Assembly (NCBI RefSeq): GCF_000255705.1
Contig: NZ_JH636446.1
Span: 209,208-243,427 of the forward strand
Reading direction: 5' to 3'
DNA from: Zavarzinella formosa DSM 19928
GTDB lineage: Bacteria > Planctomycetota > Planctomycetia > Gemmatales > Gemmataceae
DNA length: 34,220 nucleotides
Positions 1 through 7,517 of this stretch are shown piece after piece. The stretch's first letter is position 1. Every line of letters begins with the position of its first letter. A program made the position numbers and the translations under genes. The notes beneath the pieces are model-generated. The model ran no database searches, had not been told where the DNA came from, and saw only the letters and a program-made list of their open reading frames with translations.

Positions 1-1
1 T

Positions 2-988
2 ACCCTCATTGAACTCTTGGTGGTGATTGCGATCATCGCCATCCTCATCGGACTGCTTCTGCCCGCCGTGCAGAAGATCCGCGAGGCCGCCAACCGCATG
101 AGTTGCTCCAATAACCTCAAGCAACAAGCGCTGGCCTTGCACGGCTACCACGACGTCAACAACATGTTGCCTCCCGGCGCCGGCAACGATGTGGCTCCCT
201 TCGGCAACGGAGGGGTGGGCTGGGGTTCATCGTGGAAAGTGTACATCCTCCCCTATATCGAGCAGACGGCGATTTATTCACAATGGCAGTTCAACAACAG
301 CAGCGGATACACCAACGGGACAAACGGGCCACTGATCAACAACGTCACCATCAAGCCTTACCGTTGTCCTTCTTCGCCGGTTCCTCCCTTCAACAGTTGG
401 AACGGCATCAGCCGGATGCTTACCTCTTACACCGGAATCGCCGGGTCGGCGATCACTCCCGGCGGGACGGGAACCTATTCGCAAGGATGCTGCAACGGCG
501 CCGGCTCTTATGCCAGCGACACCGGCGTTCTGTTTGCCGGCAGCATGATTTCGTTTGCCTCGGTTACCGATGGCCTGAGCAACACATGGTTTATCGGCGA
601 ACAGAGCGATCATGTTCGCGATGTCAACAGACAACCAATCACCGGGTATAGTTCCGGGGTGGGCAATAGCTCGGGCATCTATGGATGGGCCATGGGGGCG
701 GCGCACAACACCGGTGGACAGCAGAGCGGTTGGGGCGACGGACGCCACTTCAACTGCACCTCCGTCCGATACATGATCAATCAAACTGGCTGGACGACTT
801 CCGATCCCGGCTCCGGAGCGAACGGCTTGAACAACGACGTTGGCGCCAATTTTCCCCTCAATGCCGCCCACACCGGCGGGGTGAACATTGGCATCGGCGA
901 CGGGTCGGTGAGATTTGTCAGCAGCACGACAACGCTGGCGGTCGTCGGGGCGTATTGCACACGATCCGGCGGCGAAACCGTCCCGTAA
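2..988 (+). CDS. DUF1559 prepilin-like protein (5' end outside window)
   Basis: The reading frame enters from the left edge and begins with TLIELLVVIAIIAILIGLLL, the hydrophobic N-terminal helix of type IV pilin/type II secretion pseudopilins (GFTLIE... class), so only the initiator and a short leader including the prepilin-peptidase site are missing. The rest is the planctomycete DUF1559 (SBP_bac_10-like) fold: a REAANRMSCSNNLKQ segment follows the helix, and near the C-terminus a histidine is followed nine residues later by DGSVRF, the H-X9-DG signature. About 328 residues are visible, matching the usual 300-350. These proteins are exported and anchored by the helix; their biochemical role is unknown, and planctomycete genomes hold many paralogs. 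A TTG at 17 lies inside the conserved helix and is not a plausible start. A terminator follows at 1021. Confidence 0.95.
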   Translation, partial: TLIELLVVIAIIAILIGLLLPAVQKIREAANRMSCSNNLKQQALALHGYHDVNNMLPPGAGNDVAPFGNGGVGWGSSWKVYILPYIEQTAIYSQWQFNNSSGYTNGTNGPLINNVTIKPYRCPSSPVPPFNSWNGISRMLTSYTGIAGSAITPGGTGTYSQGCCNGAGSYASDTGVLFAGSMISFASVTDGLSNTWFIGEQSDHVRDVNRQPITGYSSGVGNSSGIYGWAMGAAHNTGGQQSGWGDGRHFNCTSVRYMINQTGWTTSDPGSGANGLNNDVGANFPLNAAHTGGVNIGIGDGSVRFVSSTTTLAVVGAYCTRSGGETVP

Positions 989-1020
989 TGATTTGACCAG
1001 ATCGCTTGTCGTAAAGTGAC

Positions 1021-1062
1021 GGCTGTGGGTCCGCTTCTGCGCAGGCAATCCACAGCCTTTTT
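1021..1062 (+). terminator. Rho-independent terminator after the DUF1559 gene
   Basis: GGCTGTGG (1021-1028) is perfectly complementary to CCACAGCC (1050-1057), separated by about 21 bases that include a small inner TGCGCA palindrome, and is followed directly by TTTTT (1058-1062). It starts 32 bases after the DUF1559 stop codon. Confidence 0.8.
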
Positions 1063-1067
1063 CGATT

Positions 1068-1740
1068 TCACGAGAACATCGGATCGCTCAGCCACTTTGC
1101 CCACGCCCGGCCGAAGTCATTCACCGGGCGAGGGGAAACACCCCCTCGCCCGGTTCCATTGCCGTCTGCGGTCGGGAACCGTTCCCCCAGGGTCGCCAAC
1201 ACTTTCTTGAGTGCCCGAAGCGTTTTGTCCGGGCTGAGCCGTCCGCCCTTGGGACCATGAGGCATCCGGTTGTCCGAATGCCGCCGCAATCCCCGCAGCG
1301 CCGTCTTGAGGTCCTCGCGCACGGCCAGCGAGCGATCCCGGTGCGACTTCGTCGTCCGGGCCGCGTGGCGCTCCGATTGTCGACTCCACCGCGTGGTGCC
1401 GGTCAGGGTGATCAGCCAGCGACTCACGTCCGCGTCCGACCATCTTAGCGCGGCCGGTTCGCCGATTTGCAGGCAGGTCTGGGCCAACCGCCACCACCGC
1501 GTCCCCGAGCCACCGCCGCGAGGGATCGGCCCGGCAATACGCGATGATCGCCCGCACTTCGGCGTGGGTGTAGCAATACCGCGAGGTGCCGGTGGGTTTC
1601 TGAAGCGGGTGGCGAAACAGGCACGAGGCCAGCAGCAGCCCCCTCGCCGACCATCCACTTCGGGATCTGCTTGAGCACGGTCAGCTCAATGTATTGCGTC
1701 TTGTCATGGTAGTCGTTCTCCTCCAGCCAGTGGTTGTGCC
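1068..1740 (-). pseudogene. Decayed tyrosine-recombinase (phage-type integrase) remnant
   Basis: Three minus-strand frames read in succession give one continuous integrase-like protein. The first, near 1735-1645, has YHDKTQYIELTVLKQIPKWM, the end of a core-binding (SAM-like) domain. The second, 1640-1490, gives a PTGTSRYCYT...VRAIIAYCRADPS segment. The third, 1490-1158, contains LAQTCLQIGEPAALRWSDAD, the box around the first catalytic Arg (family form TGLRIGELAALRW), then HGPKGGRLSPD. Frame changes fall at the C5 run 1639-1643 and near 1488, and an in-frame stop lies at 1763-1765 just upstream. Homology stops after RFPTADGN at about 1158, before the HxxR and catalytic Tyr that this family needs, so the gene is also truncated at its 3' end. 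It cannot encode an active recombinase. The assignment rests on my memory of the family consensus. Confidence 0.75.
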
Positions 1741-1914
1741 CGTCCAGGACCGCCTTGGTGACCTACTGCCAGAATCGGAGCCCCCCGGCTCGACCGCGTC
1801 CGCCGGAAAGCACATGCGGTGACAGCCTTTTTCACCATGTCAACCGGTCTCCTCGTCTCCTTGTCATCGTTCATCCGCTAAAATGCCCCGAGCCATCCAC
1901 GGAAGAGGTTGATC
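1741..1914. other. Non-coding stretch upstream of the DUF362 fusion gene
   Basis: I see no convincing gene, RNA or repeat here. The minus strand may retain a few more degraded integrase codons (AVLDGHNHW next to an in-frame stop). The only clear signal is GGAAGAGG at 1901-1908, the ribosome-binding site of the gene starting at 1915. Confidence 0.5.
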
Positions 1915-3849
1915 GTGAAGCCACTTGATGCATTAGTGAGTCTGGTTCGGGCCGACGGCGGTTGGGGTTATCAACGGGATCAGGAAATCCAACTGGAACC
2001 CACTTGCATGGCCCTGATGGCCCTCGCCGGTCATCAAGCCGCCTACGCGGATCTCATCGCCCGCAGCCGGGCGGCCCTTGAGACCCAGTCCGATGGCAAG
2101 GGCCTTTACCGCCTGCTGCGGGGCCGGCCGGAAGCCTTTTGGCCGACTGCACTTTCTCTCGCCGCACGCGCGGCCCTTGGCGAACCGAAGGCAAACCGAG
2201 AGGCGTCCATTCGCCGATTGCTGGAGGTTCGCGGCCGGACCATCATTGGCGACCCCGAGGTGGACAAGATTGTTGACATTGACACCACCAAGGTCGGCTG
2301 GCCATGGGCCGATGGCACATTCGCCTGGGCCGAGCCGACGGCGTGGGCGGTGCTGGCTCTTCGCCTCAACGGGGAGGGGGATCACCCCCGCGTGATCGAG
2401 GGGGTGAAATTGCTGTTGGACCGCTGTTTCGAGGATGGTGGCATCAATTATGGCAGCCGCCGGATGTTGGGGATCATCACCGAACCCATTCCCGGCCCGA
2501 CGGCGATTTTTCTGCTCGCCCTTCAGGGAAGCGACGACCCCCGCGTGGCCGCCGCCCGCCAATATCTGATGCGGGTGGTCGAACCGATGACCGACTTGGA
2601 GCACCTCGGCTGGGCGAAACTGGCGCTGGCCGCGCACGATCACGACCCGGCCGTTCGGGAGTTTTTGCCCAAACTCGACGCCCAAATCCAACGCGCGTAT
2701 GACACGCAGACCGCCGAGGGGCGGCCGGTCAGTGTCTTGCGGCACGCCTTGGTTGAACTCGCCCTGCATACTTCCGAACGGCACCCATTGCGGCTCACGG
2801 GGGAAAACGCCCGGCCTGTTCCCGCAACCGGGGAAACCGTTCCCCCTGCGAAACCGCAGGCCCCCCCGAAGCCCGGATTTGTCGAGGGGATCAAGTCGAA
2901 GGTCCGCAATTTCATGATCCGCGGTCTGGGGGCCATGAGACAACCGCCGGAGTTCGGGAGCATCCACATCGGCAAAGCCCCGGAATATGAGGGCGATCTG
3001 CTCGCGGTTCTGAAGGGCCAGTACGAACATTACCGGCCACATCTTCCGTTCGCGGGCAAGCGGATTGTTTTGAAGCCGAATCTCGTCGAGTTTCGCAAGG
3101 CCCAGGTGATTAACACGGACCCGCGATTTATTGACGCCGTCATTCAACTCTGCAAAGCGGAAGGGGCGGCCGAGGTCATCGTCGCCGAGGGGCCGGGCCA
3201 CTGGCGAAACGTCGAGTTTCTCGTTGAGGAATCTGGCCTCGGCCGGGTGCTGCGAAAACACGATGTGAAGTTCGTGGACCTGAACCACGACGAGCCGGTG
3301 AAGGTCCCTAATCTGGGCCGGACGACCGGGTTGGATTATCTGTATATGCCGCGAACGGTCATGTCGGCCGATGTGTTTATCTCCCTGCCGAAGATGAAGA
3401 CCCATCACTGGGCCGGGGCCACGCTTTCGTTGAAGAATTTATTCGGCATCATGCCCGGAATCTGTTACGGTTGGCCGAAGAACGAGCTGCACTGGCGCGG
3501 GATTCCGAACAGCATCATTGACATCGCCCTGACGCAAACGCCGCACATGGCCATCGTTGATGGCATCGTCGGCATGGAAGGTGATGGTCCCCTTTCCGGC
3601 GATGCCCGCCATTCCGGTGTCATGGTGATGGGTCTGGACTTGGTGGCCGTGGACGCAACGTGTTGCCGGTTGATGAAACTCCCGGCCGGGCGAATCCCCA
3701 CGCTTGTTCTCGGAAATCTCATGAAACTCGGTCGATTGGCCGAGGCTGACATTCCGCAGATTGGCGAAACCATCGCGTCGATGGCCCAGGATTATGTCTG
3801 GCCGCCAAAGATGGAGACGATATTGATGCCGGAGAAACCCGCCGTTTGA
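1915..3849 (+). CDS. Toroid-repeat (prenyltransferase/squalene-cyclase-like) - DUF362 fusion protein
   Basis: This 644-residue protein has two parts. Residues ~10-290 are alpha-helical repeats of the terpenoid cyclase/protein prenyltransferase toroid type (GGWGYQRD near the start, then TAWAVLAL, FEDGGINYG and HLGWAKLAL blocks), followed by a proline-rich linker. Residues ~345-620 are a DUF362 domain (KRIVLKPNLVEF, EVIVAEGPGH, VFISLPKMKTHHWAGATLSLKNLFG, IVDGIVGMEGDGP). DUF362 is uncharacterised and is sometimes found with ferredoxin domains; no Cys cluster is present here. No signal peptide or membrane helix is visible, so it is probably cytoplasmic. GTG 1915 is preferred because GGAAGAGG lies six bases upstream; a TTG at 1909 would overlap that site. 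The substrate is unknown. A secreted hydrolase gene follows after about 70 bases. Confidence 0.85.
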   Translation: MKPLDALVSLVRADGGWGYQRDQEIQLEPTCMALMALAGHQAAYADLIARSRAALETQSDGKGLYRLLRGRPEAFWPTALSLAARAALGEPKANREASIRRLLEVRGRTIIGDPEVDKIVDIDTTKVGWPWADGTFAWAEPTAWAVLALRLNGEGDHPRVIEGVKLLLDRCFEDGGINYGSRRMLGIITEPIPGPTAIFLLALQGSDDPRVAAARQYLMRVVEPMTDLEHLGWAKLALAAHDHDPAVREFLPKLDAQIQRAYDTQTAEGRPVSVLRHALVELALHTSERHPLRLTGENARPVPATGETVPPAKPQAPPKPGFVEGIKSKVRNFMIRGLGAMRQPPEFGSIHIGKAPEYEGDLLAVLKGQYEHYRPHLPFAGKRIVLKPNLVEFRKAQVINTDPRFIDAVIQLCKAEGAAEVIVAEGPGHWRNVEFLVEESGLGRVLRKHDVKFVDLNHDEPVKVPNLGRTTGLDYLYMPRTVMSADVFISLPKMKTHHWAGATLSLKNLFGIMPGICYGWPKNELHWRGIPNSIIDIALTQTPHMAIVDGIVGMEGDGPLSGDARHSGVMVMGLDLVAVDATCCRLMKLPAGRIPTLVLGNLMKLGRLAEADIPQIGETIASMAQDYVWPPKMETILMPEKPAV

Positions 3850-3920
3850 CCGGTCGTCGATTGGGCTGTCCGAACTCTCCTTGATTGTCACTGTTTGATG
3901 CGTCACTTGGAGATTTTTTC

Positions 3921-4982
3921 GTGAATCGTTGTGCTGTCTCCCTTCTTCTTGGCGCCGCCGTTTTTGCGACCGCCGCCGAACCGATTGCGTATCCCGATCA
4001 CTCGAAGCTTCTCGTCGTCCGCGATGCCGCCGGGAAGGAGATGCCGATCGCCGACGAAGCCGGTTGGAAACAGCGCCGTGCCCACATTCTGGCCAACATG
4101 GAATTGGTGATGGGGCCGTTGCCGGAGTCCAAGAAGAAAGTTCCCTTCGATGTGAAAGTCAGCGAAGAAAAGGACATGGGAACCTACAACCGCATCAAGT
4201 TCACAATGGCCGTCGAGGAAAGGGACCGGCTGCCGGTTTATCTGTTGATGCCCAAGAAACGGGAAGGTAAACTCCCGGCGGTTGTCTGCCTTCATCCCAC
4301 GCATCAAATCTTGGGCAAGGGCGTCCCGGTGGGATTGGGTCCAAAGGCCGACCGGCATTACGCGGTTCATCTCGCGGAGCGGGGCTATGTGGCCATCGTC
4401 CCGGATTATCCGCAAATGGGGGAGTACAAAGTGGATGCCTACGCCCTTGGTTACCAGAGCGCGACCATGAAGGCGATCTGGAACCACATGCGAGTCGTTG
4501 ATTATTTGCAATCATTGCCGGAAGTGGATGGCAGCCGAATCGGGGCCATCGGCCATTCCCTTGGCGGGCACAACTCGATTTTCTTGGGTGTCTTCGACGA
4601 ACGCATCAAGTGCGTTGTCTCCAATTGCGGTTTCAACAGTTTTCCAAAATACATGAAGGGGAATGTGACCGGATGGAGCCACCTCGGATATATGCCGTTA
4701 ATCAAAACGAAGTATGAGGCCAAGGGGGACAAAATTCCTTGGGACTTCACGGAAGCCATCGCCGCCCTCGCCCCTCGGGCGTTTCTGGCCAGTGCTCCGG
4801 TGAGGGACAACAATTTCGAGGTGAGCGGCGTGAAGGATTGCATCAACGCAGCCGAACCGGTGTACAAGTTGCTGAAGGCGGGGGACAAATTGCAGGCCAA
4901 TTATCCGGACTGCGCCCACGATTTTCCCGATGAGGTGCGGGAAGTGGCCTTCAAGTTTTTGGACAAGCATTTGGGAAAATGA
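3921..4982 (+). CDS. Secreted alpha/beta hydrolase (dienelactone hydrolase / acetyl-xylan-esterase-like)
   Basis: The 353-residue product begins with a signal peptide (VNRCAVSLLLGAAVFATAAEP) and then an alpha/beta-hydrolase fold: PVYLLMPKK and LPAVVCLHPTH around the oxyanion region, the nucleophile elbow GHSLGGHNS, an acid candidate in ASAPVRDNNFEVSGV, and the catalytic His in YPDCAHDFPDEVR. This order suits a Ser-Asp-His esterase or prolyl-oligopeptidase-like hydrolase. Planctomycetes carry many exported copies thought to act on esterified polysaccharides, but the substrate cannot be read from sequence. GTG 3921 was chosen because GGAG (3909-3912) sits eight bases upstream and the signal peptide starts there; an upstream TTG (3885) would add a non-hydrophobic leader. 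It may be co-transcribed with the DUF362 fusion gene. Confidence 0.85.
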   Translation: MNRCAVSLLLGAAVFATAAEPIAYPDHSKLLVVRDAAGKEMPIADEAGWKQRRAHILANMELVMGPLPESKKKVPFDVKVSEEKDMGTYNRIKFTMAVEERDRLPVYLLMPKKREGKLPAVVCLHPTHQILGKGVPVGLGPKADRHYAVHLAERGYVAIVPDYPQMGEYKVDAYALGYQSATMKAIWNHMRVVDYLQSLPEVDGSRIGAIGHSLGGHNSIFLGVFDERIKCVVSNCGFNSFPKYMKGNVTGWSHLGYMPLIKTKYEAKGDKIPWDFTEAIAALAPRAFLASAPVRDNNFEVSGVKDCINAAEPVYKLLKAGDKLQANYPDCAHDFPDEVREVAFKFLDKHLGK

Positions 4983-5019
4983 AGCGGCGTTCTCAATCTT
5001 GCCTAATTTTGTCAAACAA

Positions 5020-5035
5020 TGGCACAGATATTGCT
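5020..5035 (+). promoter_or_regulatory. Candidate sigma-54 (RpoN) promoter
   Basis: TGGCACAGATATTGCT has the -24 TGGCAC and -12 TTGCT elements at exactly the RpoN spacing (consensus TGGCACG-N4-TTGCW; the only deviation is G to A at the seventh base). Transcription would begin near 5046, ahead of the ribosome-binding site (5069-5074) of the small gene at 5080. It lies in the intergenic gap after the hydrolase gene. No enhancer site was identified. Confidence 0.6.
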
Positions 5036-5079
5036 AATTTGTGAGGTTCGCCCGTCCTCTTCGTGATTGAGAGGTCGAT

Positions 5080-5301
5080 ATGGAACCTGAGATACCCGAA
5101 GCCGTCTGGTTGCCTGATGTGGCGACATCCCCTCATCCCCGTTACGACGAGCTTCCTCCCTTTTCGGCCATTCCCCGGCCCGAGTCGGTTGCGGACGAGG
5201 AGGAAGACATGAATGCCAAAGAGTTTCCGCCCCCAAATGTGCCGATTCCACCCGATCCTCGCGTTCGTCCGAGAGAAGAGCCGGATGAGTCGCCGTTGTG
5301 A
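5080..5301 (+). CDS. Small proline- and acid-rich hypothetical protein
   Basis: A 73-residue frame, with 19 prolines and many Asp/Glu (DEEED in the middle, EFPPPNVPIPPDPRVRP near the end). It has no hydrophobic segment, cysteine pair or recognisable domain, so it is probably a disordered cytoplasmic peptide. It is supported as a real gene by GAGAGG at 5069-5074, five bases before ATG, and by a sigma-54-like promoter ending at 5035. It is followed by a strong hairpin and then by the vWA/FHA/kinase cluster on the same strand, so a role linked to that cluster is possible but unproven. Confidence 0.55.
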   Translation: MEPEIPEAVWLPDVATSPHPRYDELPPFSAIPRPESVADEEEDMNAKEFPPPNVPIPPDPRVRPREEPDESPL

Positions 5302-5314
5302 AATAGAAAGAAAT

Positions 5315-5342
5315 CCGGCCGGAAGATTCGTTCCCCGGCCGG
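5315..5342 (+). other. Strong GC hairpin between the small gene and the vWA gene
   Basis: CCGGCC-GGAA (5315-5324) pairs with TTCC-CC-GGCCGG (5331-5342) around a six-base loop, giving a 4+6 base-pair stem interrupted by a two-base bulge. It begins 14 bases after the small gene's stop. There is no adjacent T run, so it is not a classical terminator; it could stabilise the upstream transcript or attenuate readthrough. Confidence 0.4.
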
Positions 5343-5473
5343 AACGGCCCGTATTGGATATGGATATTTTTCGCAAGTCCCCGGAGTTCGGCAGGTACTC
5401 GCTTGCCCCGGGGCGTCGCGTGTGGTAAACCCATAGTGAGCAATTCTTTTGGCGTGCATCACAGGACTATGGC

Positions 5474-6826
5474 ATGTCGTCTCCCCGGCTGCTTCTCGAA
5501 CGAATGATGCACCGGCAGAGTATCGCCGTGCCAGGTGATTCGCTCGCCAGTTACGCCCTCCTGAAACTAATTCCGACCGGCGAAGGTGGCCCCGGCCTCC
5601 CCCTCACGCTTGTCTTGTGCATTGACATCTCTGGTTCGATGTACTGGTCCGACGGGGCGGGCAAGTCCCGGCTGGACCGCGTGCGGGAAGCCTCCACGGC
5701 GGCTGTTTCAAAGCTCAAACCCACTGATCGCGTGGCGTTGATCGCCTTCGCCAACGGGGCCGAGGTTGTGTTGCCCGTCACCCCGGCGGCCGAGGCGGCC
5801 ACCATCGCGGCCACGCTGGACCGGATCGATTGCTTCAATGTCGATCAGGCCGGCACGACGATGAACGAGGGGTTGCGAAAAGCCATCGACGTGTTGAAAT
5901 CCCCCGACGAGGCAGGCCGACTTCATCAGGTGGTCGTGCTGACCGACGGTGAAACTTCCGGCGAAGGGGAGTGCCGGGAACTCGCCGGGCTGGCGGCCGA
6001 GCAAAAGGTGTCCTTCAGCGTCATGGGGGTGGGGACCGAGTGGAACACCGCCCTCATCAAGGACATGGCCGCTCGGTCCAACGGCCGGTGGTACTACATT
6101 GATGCCGATCAATCCGAGGAGGCCATGCGGGTCTTCTTGGCCGAATTCGACCGGCTTGCGGACGCGGGCTTGGTGAATGTCCGCCTGGAAGTCCGGCCGA
6201 TGAAGGACATCAAACTAAAACGGGTCCGGCAGGTTGCCCCGCAAATCCAAGAATTGCCTCTGACTCCGGGCGACAAATTGCTGATCGCCCAACTGGGGAC
6301 GCTTGAGCAGTCCACCCCGTCCAAATACATCCTTGATCTCAGCCTGCCCAAGCGGCCGGACGGCAAGTACGTCGTCGCCCAAGTCGAAGTGAAATATGAA
6401 CTCGGGGACGGACAGGTGCATTCCACGGGACCGATTCCCTTGGAAATGGCTTACACCGCCGTCGCCCACGGCTATGTGAACGCGGAAGTCGCCCGCCATA
6501 TCGACGAAGTCCAGATTTTTGAACTCAACAACAACTTGCAGACGGCCATCATCACGGAAAAGGTCGATGATATCCGCAAGGTGGCCCAGCAAATCTCCCG
6601 CAAGAGCACCGTCCTCGGACCGCGAGGTGCTCGCAAAACCATGCTCGCCGAGCAAATTCTTCAGGAACTGGACGGAGCCGGCAAGGTGAGCCGCAAGACG
6701 ATGCTGGCCGTGGATGATGCCGTCCGCAGTACGGACGAACCTGTCTCAGCGGTGAGAAGAATCCTGATGACTCGTGGCGACGTGGATGATGCCGTCCGCA
6801 GTACGGACGAACCTGTCGGCGGTTGA
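5474..6826 (+). CDS. von Willebrand factor A (vWA) domain protein with repeated C-terminal tail
   Basis: 450 residues. Residues ~43-220 form a vWA domain with an intact metal-ion-dependent adhesion site: DISGSM at 51-56 (DxSxS), the Thr in AGTTMNEGL, and the Asp in VLTDGETSGEG. A beta-rich segment follows (~225-330). The tail from 376 contains three RK(S/T)-type motifs (RKSTVLG, RKTMLAE, RKTMLAV) and two copies of VDDAVRSTDEPV (413-424 and 437-448). No signal peptide is seen, so it is likely cytoplasmic and acts as a Mg-dependent protein-binding scaffold. It opens a same-strand cluster with FHA, kinase and phosphatase genes, which suggests it is a substrate or partner of that phosphorylation switch. 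ATG 5474 is preceded by CAGGA; an internal start at Met11 or Met12 is possible. Confidence 0.9.
   Translation: MSSPRLLLERMMHRQSIAVPGDSLASYALLKLIPTGEGGPGLPLTLVLCIDISGSMYWSDGAGKSRLDRVREASTAAVSKLKPTDRVALIAFANGAEVVLPVTPAAEAATIAATLDRIDCFNVDQAGTTMNEGLRKAIDVLKSPDEAGRLHQVVVLTDGETSGEGECRELAGLAAEQKVSFSVMGVGTEWNTALIKDMAARSNGRWYYIDADQSEEAMRVFLAEFDRLADAGLVNVRLEVRPMKDIKLKRVRQVAPQIQELPLTPGDKLLIAQLGTLEQSTPSKYILDLSLPKRPDGKYVVAQVEVKYELGDGQVHSTGPIPLEMAYTAVAHGYVNAEVARHIDEVQIFELNNNLQTAIITEKVDDIRKVAQQISRKSTVLGPRGARKTMLAEQILQELDGAGKVSRKTMLAVDDAVRSTDEPVSAVRRILMTRGDVDDAVRSTDEPVGG
6709..6817 (+). repeat. 37-bp perfect direct repeat in the vWA gene tail
   Basis: Bases 6709-6745 and 6781-6817 are identical, starting CGTGGATGATGCC and ending GACGAACCTGTC. 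The 72-base period (24 codons) keeps the frame, so both copies encode VDDAVRSTDEPV. Identity at every third position implies a recent duplication rather than protein-level constraint alone. Confidence 0.9.
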
Positions 6827-6856
6827 TTCTCCCTGTGTCTCCCGGAGCGCTTTTCG

Positions 6857-7510
6857 ATGAAATGCCCGTCCTGCGGATATGAGAACGAAGATGGCGCCTT
6901 GTTTTGCGAGCATTGCAAAGCCGATCTGGACATGCCTTCCGCCACCCCACCGAACAAACCAATACCCATGAACGAAGAAGACACCGCCGAACAAACCCCC
7001 GTGCCGATCACGCTCAGCGAGGTCTTAACACCATCTGGGATACCCATCACCCTCGAACCGGTGACGCCCGAAGTGGCCGCCCCGCCGACGATCGGCATCT
7101 ATCAGCCGGACGAAGCAATCACGACAAAGGATTACAACTCCCCGCCGACGATTATGCCGGTCGCGGAGCCCCCGCCCGCCCTCGGGAACAAACCGCGACT
7201 GGTGGTGTTGAGGGGCATGAAGATCGATATGCAATATCCCCTGTATCCGGGGAAAAACTACCTCGGCCGCACGGACGACAAACCCGTGGACATTGACTTG
7301 GACGACCAAGAGGCCCCGGATCGGATTTGGTGTTCCCGGCAGCACGCGGTTATCTCGTTCGAGAACGGACAGTTGACCATTGAGGATTTGAACAGTCTGA
7401 ACGGCAGTTTCGTGAACCGGGCGAGGGTTTATCCCGGCCAGTCCAAGGAACTGCGGGAAAATGACGTGATTCAAATCGGAACCGTTCACATGAAGCTACT
7501 CCTCGGCTGA
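6857..7510 (+). CDS. Zinc-ribbon FHA-domain protein
   Basis: 217 residues. The N-terminus is a double CxxC zinc ribbon (Cys 3, 6, 17, 20; CPSCGYENEDGALFCEHC). A low-complexity Pro/Thr linker follows with two PPTI motifs. Residues ~115-217 form a forkhead-associated domain with its pThr-binding hallmarks: YLGRTDD, CSRQHAVISF and LNSLNGSFVN. FHA domains bind phosphothreonine peptides, so this protein should read out phosphorylation by the adjacent kinase, possibly on its own linker or the vWA tail. It begins 30 bases after the vWA gene and ends eight bases before the kinase start, consistent with one operon. Confidence 0.92.
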   Translation: MKCPSCGYENEDGALFCEHCKADLDMPSATPPNKPIPMNEEDTAEQTPVPITLSEVLTPSGIPITLEPVTPEVAAPPTIGIYQPDEAITTKDYNSPPTIMPVAEPPPALGNKPRLVVLRGMKIDMQYPLYPGKNYLGRTDDKPVDIDLDDQEAPDRIWCSRQHAVISFENGQLTIEDLNSLNGSFVNRARVYPGQSKELRENDVIQIGTVHMKLLLG

Positions 7511-7517
7511 TACCCCC

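Noticed and set aside
1933-3408. Long minus-strand open frame (491 codons) opposite the DUF362 fusion
   Set aside because: It lies wholly antisense to a gene with recognisable domains, has no domain of its own, and reflects GC-rich codon bias.
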